IMG/VR virus record: IMGVR_UViG_3300046810_000100
Span: 1 to 64,000 of that record
DNA length: 64,000 nt
Reading direction: 5' to 3' (one strand)
From: a virus
The notes beneath the pieces were generated by a model. The model was not told the DNA's origin. It did no database searches and saw only the letters and a program-made list of their open reading frames with translations. The position numbers were made by a program, and so were the translations under genes. Position 1 is the first letter of the stretch. Every line of letters begins with the position of its first letter. Positions 34,808 to 43,198 of the stretch are shown here, piece after piece.

Positions 34808-36217
34808 TTAGAATTCGTAAGTCTTGTCGGTTTCCGGTTCACCCCGGTTATCAGGGTCACGGCGTGCTTTAAGAGCTTGGAGTTTATGCGAGAAGGTGTT
34901 GACCTCATGGTTTGCCACAACCCCAGTATAATGCTCGATCTCTTGCAATTTAAAATCGCTCTGACTGAACACCCAACCCATGAAGCGATGGATAACAGTC
35001 GACTCGTACCAAGGGCGCAGGGTTTTAGCGTGCACCATCAGTTGATCGATTTCTTTAACCATCTGCGCCTTCTGGCTAGCAGGAGCAGATTTGTCTTCTT
35101 TCAGCTTCTGGATCAACTGACGAGCAGCGTCATCGAAACGACGGTGGTCGGCGTTGTACACACCAGAGTAGCCCTTGCTGAAATAGTCCATCACGAAGAC
35201 GAACGTGAACGTGAAGAAGCTGAACATCAATGCCACAGCGATACCACCAGCACCGAGGCTCATCATCAGGGCAGATGGGAACAGCAGCAGGGTGAACATG
35301 GTTGCGGTCAGCAGGCTGTTGACTACGGTCTGGATGCAGCCGTGGTCAGTCAGGATGGAGATAGCCGCAATGATACCCTTGTCACAGCCCATGCGAATGG
35401 CGTACATGTCGGCCACTACTTCAGACGACATACGTTCTACGCCGACAGAAAGACTGCGACGCATATTACGTTGCGACACCATTTTGTCGAAGTACACGAA
35501 CACTGCTTTATCGTCAGGGTCTTGAGCCAGACGTTGCAGTTCGGCTTGCTTGGCAGCAGGGACATCCAGCAGAGCACCGATATCCTTGAGCACCACGACC
35601 CGATCTTCTTCGGTATTCGAAGTGCGATAGAAACGCAGGGCAGCCTTGGCGGTCAAGTTGTCAGATACCACTGTGGACATCATCATACAGCCGCTGAACA
35701 CATGACCCAATTCGTGAGCGATAGCACCGCACAGAATACCTTGCAACGGGATACCGAACTTACCCACCTTATCTTTTGGGAAGGTCTGATTCAGGTTGAC
35801 GTTGATGCGCAGGGTAACAGGGACTGTTTGAAAGCTACCCGTAACCTTGCCGGTCTTGTAGTCGATACCGCCACGGAACAGCTTATCGGTGTTCTGCGTG
35901 AACCAACGGTACAATGTAGTCTCCGTGGTCTTCAGCAGTTCGTCGACCATGTCGTTGTTGAGGACGTGGTTCGGGGAGAAGTAGCCAGTGTCAACAGACA
36001 GGTTGCCGGACTGTTCGAACTTGATGTCGATGTTCTTGAAACCAGTGTATTCAGCGATGAGGGGTTTGATGCCCTTTGCTGATTCAGGCGACAGGAAACC
36101 TTCCGCATCAATCTGACTTTCAAGGTACGACGACAGCTTGGTGTAAAAGTCAGAGCTCTGGAAGTCGATGAACTCCATACCTGACACTGAGTGTTTCAAA
36201 AAATCCATCGAGATCAT
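34808..36217 (-). CDS. M48-type membrane zinc metalloprotease in the virion operon
   Basis: 469 residues. HELGH at 168-172 is the HExxH zinc site, and SSEVVAD (E266, D270) matches the third-ligand ExxxD motif of M48 proteases (HtpX/Ste24 type). Two hydrophobic helices lie at about 302-322 and 324-345, so it is membrane-inserting. Near the N-terminus, SGMEF at 12-16 resembles the phage GxE processing site. M48 enzymes cut membrane or membrane-proximal proteins. In a phage virion block this suggests a protein carried in the head and delivered into the cell envelope, which is inference. GAGGAG precedes the ATG. It is first in the operon with the 34385, 32887 and 32132 genes. Confidence 0.78.
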   Translation of the reverse strand: MISMDFLKHSVSGMEFIDFQSSDFYTKLSSYLESQIDAEGFLSPESAKGIKPLIAEYTGFKNIDIKFEQSGNLSVDTGYFSPNHVLNNDMVDELLKTTETTLYRWFTQNTDKLFRGGIDYKTGKVTGSFQTVPVTLRINVNLNQTFPKDKVGKFGIPLQGILCGAIAHELGHVFSGCMMMSTVVSDNLTAKAALRFYRTSNTEEDRVVVLKDIGALLDVPAAKQAELQRLAQDPDDKAVFVYFDKMVSQRNMRRSLSVGVERMSSEVVADMYAIRMGCDKGIIAAISILTDHGCIQTVVNSLLTATMFTLLLFPSALMMSLGAGGIAVALMFSFFTFTFVFVMDYFSKGYSGVYNADHRRFDDAARQLIQKLKEDKSAPASQKAQMVKEIDQLMVHAKTLRPWYESTVIHRFMGWVFSQSDFKLQEIEHYTGVVANHEVNTFSHKLQALKARRDPDNRGEPETDKTYEF

Positions 36218-36251
36218 TAATGAGTACTCCTCTATTTTTAGTACTGGGGCA

Positions 36252-36283
36252 CTATTAGTATAGCGCTAAAAGCGGGCATAAAA
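36252..36283 (-). promoter_or_regulatory. Promoter region of the metalloprotease operon
   Basis: Minus strand: TTTTATG (36283-36277) then CTATACTAATAG near 36263-36252, about 35-65 bases before the ATG at 36217. The first part matches the late-type TTTTATG box, the second resembles the early box. Which one is used is not decided. Confidence 0.45.
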
Positions 36284-36297
36284 TGCAGGGTATACCG

Positions 36298-38148
36298 ATG
36301 ACACAAAACACTTCACCTATTATCGCAAAAGTTTGCAAGCATGCGGCTTATGCGATGAGTCGTTTCGATAAAGGCAAAGACCTGTTGTGTGCGAAAATTA
36401 CTAACGTCCACGAAGATGGTAGCCGCAGCAACTCGTTTATTTCGTTAGAGAATTACAAGCAACCGTTCTGGATCGTTAAAGATGACCATCGTCGTTTTAA
36501 CCAGCCTAAAGATTACATCGAAGAACGTTTGGTAAGAGAGTACAAGGCTCCACGTTGCAAGATTCCGTTTGAAGTCAAGAAGCAGTTGTTTGGGGCAGCT
36601 GACTATAAGGCTACCATTCGTGACGTTAAGGGTTGCCCGGGTCATCAGTTCGTATTCGGGTTAGACCAAACCACCCCTGTTCACTTCAAGCAGAAGTTCT
36701 TCCAGAAGTATGGGGAGTATCAGGAGAAGGAACCGTACACCGTAGCAGCTTTCGACGTTGAAGCGGACATGGACTTCCCGGGTGAGAACAAGCCAATCAT
36801 GATGGCGTCTGTCACCATGAAGAACAAAGCTTACTTCGCAGCGATTCGTAGTTGGTATGACGAACCGGATGATGAGACTATCTTCCGTAAGCTCAAGGAA
36901 GCAGAAGACAAGTATTTGAAGGAACACTTGGAGCGTCGTAAGTGCACAGTTGTTTACGAGTTGTTCGATACTCCGGGCCAAGTGGCTTATGCCTGTATTC
37001 AGAAGTTCCACGAGTGGGAGCCTGACTGGGTATTGAGCTGGAACGCAAGCTATGACATGGAAGCCTGTGAGCGCGCTTTGATTGCTGACGGGTACAACCT
37101 TCCAGACGTCTACAGCGATCCAAGCATTCCAAAAGAGTTCCGTACCTACAACCTTAACCTCGGTCGTACTCACAAGGTTAAGGAGAACGGCGACCGTACT
37201 CCTCTGGAACCACAAGAGAAGTTCCCTACCGTTCGCACCATGGCTAAATGGCAGTGGGCGGATGCCATGTCGGGTTACGCTATTAAACGTTTCCCATTCG
37301 GTAAGCTGGAAAGCTACAGCCTAGAAGCTATCTCTCAGCGTGAAAACGTTAAAGGTAAGCTGTATACCGAGGAAGGCATGTCTTGGGGCCCGGGTAGCGG
37401 CCAGTGGCACCGGAACATGCAACGGCAGTACAAGTATCTGTACTCTTCATACAACATCGGGGATAACTTCCCAATTGAAGAGATTAACGAAAAGACTCTG
37501 GACTTCACTCTGTCGATTCCAATGTTGCTTCGTTACTCGGAGTACTTCAACTTCGTTTCGCAGCCTAGCCTTATCTCGGACACCTTGTCGTTTATTGCCA
37601 AGGATAACGGATACGTCTGGGGTAGCACTCCTTCGCAGCGTGATAAGTCCTTCACCGATAAGCTACCTACTCTGGACGACTGGATTGCTCTCCTCGATAC
37701 TGAGAAGAACGCCACCAAGGGTCGTGCTCTGTTTGTGGGTCTGGATGACGTTATCAGTTCGGGTCGTAGCAGTACTTCTGACCTTGACGTTGAAGGTGCT
37801 TACCCAACCGGTACTCTGGCTAACAACGCCAGTAACTACACAACCCAAATGGAAGTGTACGGTATCCAAGGGGCTGGTCCGTCGAAGTTCCGTGAGATCG
37901 CAGTTAACTATGCGTCCAGTACGCAGGCGAATGCGATCGGTCTGTGCCATGACCTGTTCCGCTTCCCAGAAATCGACAAGATCAAGCAAGTGTTCGAAGC
38001 TGCTCTGATCAACAAAGGTTTCGGTGAGCTGGTTAAAGAGATGCGTGCAAACCTGCCAGAAGAAGTTAGTGTTGACAACGTAGTATCGTTCCCTACTCCT
38101 GCACCGGCAGTAGAACCAACCGTAGAAGAAATGAAGAAAGCAGCATAA
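36298..38148 (+). CDS. Family-B-type DNA polymerase fragment (exonuclease domain plus motif A)
   Basis: 616 residues from the ATG at 36298 (AGGG 7 bases upstream; an ATG five codons earlier lacks a site). It has the 3'-5' exonuclease motifs: ExoI D153xE155 (FDVEAD), ExoII N249-D253 (WNASYDME) and ExoIII Y385-D389 (YNIGD). Near the C-terminus D497VEGAYP503 matches family-B motif A (DxxSLYP). No motif C (DTD) or clear motif B (KxxxNSxYG) follows, and the chain ends about 110 residues later in a Pro/Glu tail. So the polymerase palm is probably completed by another protein outside this window. Inferred role: proofreading half of the replicative polymerase. Confidence 0.72.
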   Translation: MTQNTSPIIAKVCKHAAYAMSRFDKGKDLLCAKITNVHEDGSRSNSFISLENYKQPFWIVKDDHRRFNQPKDYIEERLVREYKAPRCKIPFEVKKQLFGAADYKATIRDVKGCPGHQFVFGLDQTTPVHFKQKFFQKYGEYQEKEPYTVAAFDVEADMDFPGENKPIMMASVTMKNKAYFAAIRSWYDEPDDETIFRKLKEAEDKYLKEHLERRKCTVVYELFDTPGQVAYACIQKFHEWEPDWVLSWNASYDMEACERALIADGYNLPDVYSDPSIPKEFRTYNLNLGRTHKVKENGDRTPLEPQEKFPTVRTMAKWQWADAMSGYAIKRFPFGKLESYSLEAISQRENVKGKLYTEEGMSWGPGSGQWHRNMQRQYKYLYSSYNIGDNFPIEEINEKTLDFTLSIPMLLRYSEYFNFVSQPSLISDTLSFIAKDNGYVWGSTPSQRDKSFTDKLPTLDDWIALLDTEKNATKGRALFVGLDDVISSGRSSTSDLDVEGAYPTGTLANNASNYTTQMEVYGIQGAGPSKFREIAVNYASSTQANAIGLCHDLFRFPEIDKIKQVFEAALINKGFGELVKEMRANLPEEVSVDNVVSFPTPAPAVEPTVEEMKKAA

Positions 38149-38157
38149 GCAGCCATA

Positions 38158-38194
38158 AACCCTACCCACTCCGTTGTCGGGAGTGGGTAGGGTT
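38158..38194. terminator. 15-bp hairpin terminator between convergent genes
   Basis: AACCCTACCCACTCC (38158-38172) pairs perfectly with 38180-38194. On minus the tail is TATGGCTGC within 2 bases of the stem; on plus it is ATTCACGCTGC. It ends the polymerase gene and the inner-body gene at 38211. Confidence 0.85.
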
Positions 38195-38210
38195 ATTCAC
38201 GCTGCACGGT

Positions 38211-39293
38211 TTAGATGCAGAACACCTTGTTCATGGCTTCCGAAGCAGCCTTGACTTTGATGTAGTTCTGCTCGATCAGCTTGGCCAGGCGAGTGCCCAT
38301 CACAACGATCAGACGCAGAGCGGCGATGTCTTTCGACAGTGCGTCTTTGTCTTTGCCGTCTTTGGCGGACTTCATCTTGGCTTCAGCAGCATGCAGCAGT
38401 GCTTCGATCTTCGACTTCTTGCCTTTGACAACGTCGGAGAACTCTTTCACCATCTGGATGTTGGCCGAGCAGGCTTTGCTGAACGCAATGGCCTTGTCGA
38501 TGCTGTTGATCGAGGTAGCACCCTTCAGAGCGGTAATGAAGTGCGCGTCCTTGATGGTGAACTTGGTGATTTCAGCCGTCAGGTCGACCAGGTCGTTGGC
38601 GGTTTTGTTGCTACCCATCAGGTGGTCAGCAGCGTCGCCTTCAGCTTTGCTGTCGCCGCCGCCCAGACCTTTGGTGGTGAATGCCATCTTCACCTTGACC
38701 GCGCTTTCGATGGTCTTTTCCAGGTTGTGCTTGGCGGCGCCTTTCAGCTTCGGCAGGGTCTTGAGAGCTTCATGGATAGCTTTACGCTTTTCCTTGAGGT
38801 CGCCCTTCTTGGCTTCGGCCAGATCTTCAGCCAGAGCTTTGTCGCCGCCTTCAGCGTTGGCAACGGTAGCCATAGCAGCGATCTGCTTGTTGGCTTCTTC
38901 TTCGGTCTGAGTACCGGCTTCAGCAGCCTGCAGTTCTTTGGTGTTCTCGTCAACCGCAGTCTTGGCCACTTCTGCTTCTTTGGCGCTGTCACGGTTGAAG
39001 AAGAAGTCCCAGATGGACTTGAAGGTTTTAACGATGTAGTCATACACCGCTTTGAAGCCGTCGCCGATGGCCGAGAAGATGCCTTCGTTACCAGTTACCT
39101 GGGCAGCGGAAACGATACCAGCAGCGCTCAGAACGCCTTGAGCGTAGTGCTGGGCTGGAGTGAGAGTCAGGGACTCAGTACCCGCGATGTCCATCTGGTC
39201 GACGGTGTCGGTCAGGGAATCGAACATGATTTCCATGTGCGGGCTGTCTGGCAAACCGAAGCCGTCGCCATCCGGTTGGTATTCTTCGTTCAT
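38211..39293 (-). CDS. Inner-body type protein with GTES and GNEG processing sites
   Basis: 360 residues. AGTES (37-41) and VTGNEG (66-71) are two processing-type sites. Cleavage at the second leaves a helix rich in Phe and Tyr (AIGDGFKAVYDYIVKTFKSI) and then a Lys/Ala/Glu-rich helical body. The layout HYAQGV...VTGNEG matches HYAHGV...VTGTEG in the 18728-20164 protein, so they are paralogues. Codons are strongly biased as in the capsid gene, suggesting high copy in the head. Terminator and 15-bp hairpin follow. Role: head-interior core protein, inferred. Confidence 0.78.
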   Translation of the reverse strand: MNEEYQPDGDGFGLPDSPHMEIMFDSLTDTVDQMDIAGTESLTLTPAQHYAQGVLSAAGIVSAAQVTGNEGIFSAIGDGFKAVYDYIVKTFKSIWDFFFNRDSAKEAEVAKTAVDENTKELQAAEAGTQTEEEANKQIAAMATVANAEGGDKALAEDLAEAKKGDLKEKRKAIHEALKTLPKLKGAAKHNLEKTIESAVKVKMAFTTKGLGGGDSKAEGDAADHLMGSNKTANDLVDLTAEITKFTIKDAHFITALKGATSINSIDKAIAFSKACSANIQMVKEFSDVVKGKKSKIEALLHAAEAKMKSAKDGKDKDALSKDIAALRLIVVMGTRLAKLIEQNYIKVKAASEAMNKVFCI

Positions 39294-39339
39294 GAATCTA
39301 TTCCTTGCAAGGAGGGTTGGGTTAAACTGACGGCCGTGG

Positions 39340-39981
39340 TTAGACTTGGGTCAGGTAGCGGAAGTACTGCGTGAGGTTCTCTTTGCCTTTACGGTCAAAG
39401 TCGTGGATCACGTGAGCCAGGTCAACCAACTTGTCCAGCTTGTAGCGGGACACCCAGTTCTTCGCAACCATCGCCAGGAAGGTCATGTAGACCTGGTAGG
39501 TGCGGATGTACTGAGCAGGGTAGGTTTTGTCCAGACCCATGGTGAAGCGGAACTGGGTGCCTTTCTGGAAGACGTCCTTGTTGTCGCGGATGGCGTTCAA
39601 CAGTTCGTCAGTCACCAGGGCGTACTGAGGGAAGTCGAGTTTCAGCGTGTTGCCGACGGTCTCGATGAAGCTCACTTGTTCCTGAACTTCTTCTTCCTTG
39701 CTCTTGTAGCGCTTGGCGCCAGACAAGAACTCCATGTGTTGCTTGATACGAGCAACAATGACGTCGGTGGTAACGGTACCCTTGGCGTTCACCATTTTGT
39801 TAATGGCGATAACGTCTTGCTTAGGCACGAAGGAAGCTTCGGCGGTAGCAGGGGCAGCGGCAGCAGGAGGAGCAGCAACTGGTGCAACTTCCTTGGTAAC
39901 CACTGGAGCAGCTTCGGCTTCAGCCGGCGCTTTCCCGCTCAGGTCAGTAACCTGAGGAGAGGTAAAGGTGTCTTTGCTCAT
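39340..39981 (-). CDS. Putative abundant virion protein with Ala/Pro-rich N-terminus
   Basis: 213 residues. Residues 15-50 are Ala/Pro/Val low complexity (VAPVAAPPAAAAPATAEA), a flexible linker or arm. The remaining 160 residues are a compact helical domain with many aromatic positions (YIRTYQVYMTFLAMVAKNW). Codon bias is high, suggesting abundant virion copies. The ribosome-binding site is strong (AAAGGG 8 bases before ATG). Promoter-like TTTTATG box upstream. Function unknown; perhaps a tail tube or decoration-type protein. Confidence 0.7.
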   Translation of the reverse strand: MSKDTFTSPQVTDLSGKAPAEAEAAPVVTKEVAPVAAPPAAAAPATAEASFVPKQDVIAINKMVNAKGTVTTDVIVARIKQHMEFLSGAKRYKSKEEEVQEQVSFIETVGNTLKLDFPQYALVTDELLNAIRDNKDVFQKGTQFRFTMGLDKTYPAQYIRTYQVYMTFLAMVAKNWVSRYKLDKLVDLAHVIHDFDRKGKENLTQYFRYLTQV

Positions 39982-40037
39982 GAAAGGGCCCTTTCGTATG
40001 AGAATTTAAATAAGGGTGTCTGGTAAAGCCGTCGCGA

Positions 40038-40050
40038 CATAAAATACGGT
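40038..40050 (-). promoter_or_regulatory. TATTTTATG box upstream of 39981
   Basis: The minus strand reads ACCGTATTTTATG, closely matching the box before the capsid gene (ACTATATTTTATG). It lies directly after the hairpin at 40050-40087 and about 55 bases before the ATG. Confidence 0.45.
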
Positions 40051-40087
40051 TAATACCCCGGGAACCCAAAGGCCCCCGGGGTATTAA
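40050..40087 (-). terminator. 13-bp hairpin terminator
   Basis: TTAATACCCCGGG (40050-40062) pairs perfectly with 40075-40087. It abuts the stop of the 40088 gene. On minus the tail is ACCGTATTTTATGTCGCG, so terminator and TTTTATG box are contiguous. Confidence 0.8.
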
Positions 40088-40450
40088 TCAAAAGAGCTTT
40101 TTATCCAAACCCAGCTGCTGCATAATTGCTTTAAGATCTTTGTTGGTAGACGACTTACCATCGGCATCCGGAGGGTTAGGGTTGTCCAGCTTATCCCGTT
40201 CATTCCTTCCCTCCGTAATGCCGTCCAGCAACTCATCGGTCACGCACATCGGCCACTCCATGAAGTCTTTGAGACTAATAACCTCATGGAGCTTGTGGAA
40301 CCCGAACATCTTCCCACTCGACTTAAGAGACCACGGGTGATAATACTCGTGCTCTTCTTTGAAGTACTGTACCGACGAGAAAGGGGTCTTAGTCTTGGTG
40401 TTGTAGTAGTTCATGTTTAAGTCGTGGAGCATTGACTCACTGAACACCAT
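40088..40450 (-). CDS. Hypothetical protein
   Basis: 120 residues from the ATG at 40450, chosen because GAGGAG lies 3 bases before it; a longer reading to a TTG at 40489 has no site. Not recognised. Aromatic and His-rich in the middle (FKEEHEYYHPWSLKSSG) and acidic toward the C-terminus (NPNPPDADGKSSTNKDLK). The 40451-40551 gap upstream holds no gene that I see. Confidence 0.7.
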   Translation of the reverse strand: MVFSESMLHDLNMNYYNTKTKTPFSSVQYFKEEHEYYHPWSLKSSGKMFGFHKLHEVISLKDFMEWPMCVTDELLDGITEGRNERDKLDNPNPPDADGKSSTNKDLKAIMQQLGLDKKLF

Positions 40451-40551
40451 TGACTCCTCAGGCAAGTGAGCGGTAGACACACCGACCAACTGACTGTAGA
40501 CCTGTCTGTAAACAGGACTGAAGACTATTTCCCCTCTTCGCCCACGCGGAT

Positions 40552-42321
40552 CTATTCGGAGAGGGCTTCGGACTTGGCTCTGCCCGACTCCACCGCTTGC
40601 GCCAGCATCGCCAACTGGGTGAGGGTAAAAAAACTCATGATTGGGTCAATAGGAGTATAACCCAACTTGCGGTCCAGGAAGTGTTCCGGGTCCTGGAGGT
40701 CGCCCGACTGCTTGCTGCACACAGGGCACACGTAGTTCTGCACACCGATGAAGGTGCGAGACATGTACGGGGTCTTGTTCAGGATAAAGCGAGTCAGGTT
40801 ACGGTTCATGTCTGGGTGATCCAGAATGACCGCCATCACGCCTTCGTTGAACTCGGTGTCATCCGTGTCCTTACGAAGAATGATGATCTCTTCTTCGTCA
40901 GTACCTGGAGTTGGCAGGTTGATGTAACCCGATACCCAGTGGATGTATTCCGTCGAACCCAGCTCGTTGTGAGCCATGGTGATTTGGGTTGCATACTCGT
41001 CTGGATCAACAACCTTTTGACGGATGTCGAACAGCTGAGGGTTAACCCGGCCGATGAAGTAGTCGAAGGTATTGAACGCTTCGGTCAACACAGGTGGCGC
41101 AATCAGGAAGCACATGGTCTTGTCGTCGTTGTAGACACGGTTCGTTTCCAAACCGTAGGTCGCCGCACGACTCATTGCCAGCGTTTCTTCGATGGTGTAC
41201 TTCGCATGACCGTTGATGAGGTTGGCATAGATAGCCAGCTCTTCTGGAACACGCAGCGAAGGACGGATCTGTACCAGCTTGCTCGGCTCTACCAGGTGGA
41301 AAGCATCCCACTTGCAGGAAGGTGCCAAGCAGCGCAGGTTCAGGTTGACACCCTTGGTGTTCAGGGACTCGATCAACGCCACCACGAACTGTTCCATATC
41401 GTTCAGGGTGATAACGTTGGCCAGTTGGCGGAAGTCGCTGATGTCCGAGACGCTGCACGAGGTAATGCGCGTGGCCAGGAAGTTCCAGATGACGCGGATC
41501 GACGCAATGCGAGCAAGGACCGCACTGTTGTTGTTGATCTCACGCACATAGCCGACGATGGTACGACGGATATCGTTCAGCAGGTCGCCCATTTCCAGAC
41601 GGTTAGGACGAGTGAACGACAGGCTGACGAAGGAGTCACGCAGCAGTACGTCGAAGATCAGCTTGTCGCCGTTCGAACGCAGTGCAGAGCGACGCATTAC
41701 TTCAGCTGCAGAGAAACCCTTGGTAGAACGAGCAGGCTTCTTACCGACGATGTCGCCAGTAACGTAGTTGCCGCCACGATCGCTGAGGTTGGTGATACCC
41801 GCTTCGTTGCAGACGTGACTACGAACCTTGATCTCGTCCTGGATCTCCGACATGTACGCATACAGGTCAGCAGCATGATCGGCGATCTCTTTCGGAGTAC
41901 GACCAGGATAGGTTTCTGCAACGTACTGTTCCCAGTCGGCATTGGCCTTGTTCATGGTCGATTGGTTAACACGCCCTTCTTGTGCCATCGACACGAAGCT
42001 ATTGAACGTGAACCACTTACCGATCAGCTGTTGAGCTTCCAGCACGTCTTTCTTGCTGTTGCCCAAGAAGACAGTCAGGTAACCGCCAGCCTCACGCTCA
42101 GCAACCGACAGCTCGGCAAGCAGAGGGGATGCAGGAGGCACCATGTTGGTCATGGTGGTGTTTGCAGCATTGTGCTTGTCCTGGTGGGTAGCTTTCGCTA
42201 CCGCAGGTTGCACAGGGGCTGCAGGCTGTGCTGGCGCAGATGCTTGGCCTACAATACCAGCTTCGCCGACAGCACCACTCAGTTCAGTACCTGTGCTGTC
42301 GGTGTTAGGAGTATCAGTCAT
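40552..42321 (-). CDS. Large virion-block protein with four-cysteine zinc-type pairs
   Basis: 589 residues, not recognised. The N-terminal 60 residues are Ala/Pro/Thr low complexity. In the middle CLAPSC (C-x4-C) occurs, and near the C-terminus CPVC (C-x2-C); together they could bind one zinc ion, as in baseplate hub proteins of T4-like phages, but that link is weak. The rest is a mixed globular domain with a long helical middle. AAGGA precedes the ATG. Inferred to be a virion or baseplate assembly protein by position. Confidence 0.65.
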   Translation of the reverse strand: MTDTPNTDSTGTELSGAVGEAGIVGQASAPAQPAAPVQPAVAKATHQDKHNAANTTMTNMVPPASPLLAELSVAEREAGGYLTVFLGNSKKDVLEAQQLIGKWFTFNSFVSMAQEGRVNQSTMNKANADWEQYVAETYPGRTPKEIADHAADLYAYMSEIQDEIKVRSHVCNEAGITNLSDRGGNYVTGDIVGKKPARSTKGFSAAEVMRRSALRSNGDKLIFDVLLRDSFVSLSFTRPNRLEMGDLLNDIRRTIVGYVREINNNSAVLARIASIRVIWNFLATRITSCSVSDISDFRQLANVITLNDMEQFVVALIESLNTKGVNLNLRCLAPSCKWDAFHLVEPSKLVQIRPSLRVPEELAIYANLINGHAKYTIEETLAMSRAATYGLETNRVYNDDKTMCFLIAPPVLTEAFNTFDYFIGRVNPQLFDIRQKVVDPDEYATQITMAHNELGSTEYIHWVSGYINLPTPGTDEEEIIILRKDTDDTEFNEGVMAVILDHPDMNRNLTRFILNKTPYMSRTFIGVQNYVCPVCSKQSGDLQDPEHFLDRKLGYTPIDPIMSFFTLTQLAMLAQAVESGRAKSEALSE

Positions 42322-42343
42322 GAAGATAAGTCCTTGTTAATGG

Positions 42344-43159
42344 TCAGAGGATTTCTTTGGCCAGCGAAGCTTCCAGAGCGCCAGCTTCGTCGACTTGCTG
42401 CAGTTCGCCTACCAGTGGGGTCGGTTCTGCTTCGCCTTCAGCATCAGCGTCTGGCAGGAAGTCTTCCAGCGGACGCATGGTGCGGTATTCAGGAGCGATA
42501 CGAACGATACGCTCGTCGGAGACGCGTGCGCCGAACGCAGAGGAGTGTTCGCCTTCTGCCTTGTGCTCGTTCACGTATTCGTTGATCAGTGCTTCGATCG
42601 GCTGCAGCAGACCTTCCATCAGCTCCGGGATAGCGAACTGAACAACGTCGGCCAGAGTGTCGATGTAGTGGATGAAGATCGGCATGTAATCTTCGACCTG
42701 CTTCTCGGCGTTGATGAACTCGTACATCGCGTGGATGTCTTCCGAGATCGAGATCACCTTGCGGTCGAAGGCTTCGATCATCTCGGCCTGATGCGGCAGG
42801 ATGTCGTACTTCTTCATGTCGCTGAGACGGGTAACGATTTCGATACCGCCATGCACACCGCCGAGGACCGGGATCATTTCGTTGATGCCGGTGAGCACTT
42901 CGATGTTGGTCAGCGCTTTGATCTTGGTCTTGGCGAACTCAGGATCTTTCTGGAGTTCTTTGGCTGTGTCGATCACGCCTTTGGTGGCAACGGCATAACC
43001 GACGCGTGCGTTACGGGCGGCTTTGGCTTGTGGTGAACGACGGTCCTGTTGCTCTTGTCGGCGTCCCAGCTGTTGCTGTGTCTTGGCACGCTCGATGTTC
43101 GCAGCTTTCTTTTTCTGTTTCGAAGCTGCCGCACGCTTGGCTTGTTTATTGCTAGACAT
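42344..43159 (-). CDS. Putative virion or scaffold protein, basic N-terminus and acidic C-terminus
   Basis: 271 residues. The first 50 residues are very basic and Gln/Ala-rich (KQAKRAAASKQKKKAANIER), which suggests nucleic-acid contact. The middle is helical and the C-terminus is acidic (LPDADAEGEAEP). It is transcribed with the 40552 gene (22-base gap). It is divergent from the polymerase gene pair at 43199 with 39 bases between. Codons are biased to C/G endings as for abundant virion proteins. Not recognised. Confidence 0.7.
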   Translation of the reverse strand: MSSNKQAKRAAASKQKKKAANIERAKTQQQLGRRQEQQDRRSPQAKAARNARVGYAVATKGVIDTAKELQKDPEFAKTKIKALTNIEVLTGINEMIPVLGGVHGGIEIVTRLSDMKKYDILPHQAEMIEAFDRKVISISEDIHAMYEFINAEKQVEDYMPIFIHYIDTLADVVQFAIPELMEGLLQPIEALINEYVNEHKAEGEHSSAFGARVSDERIVRIAPEYRTMRPLEDFLPDADAEGEAEPTPLVGELQQVDEAGALEASLAKEIL

Positions 43160-43198
43160 ATGCTATGATTCCCTGATTAATCTAATAGGATAGCCTCA

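Noticed and set aside
40597-42585. A 662-codon plus-strand open frame
   Set aside because: It runs across two minus genes and their junction, has Arg/His/Val-rich shadow composition and no ribosome-binding site.
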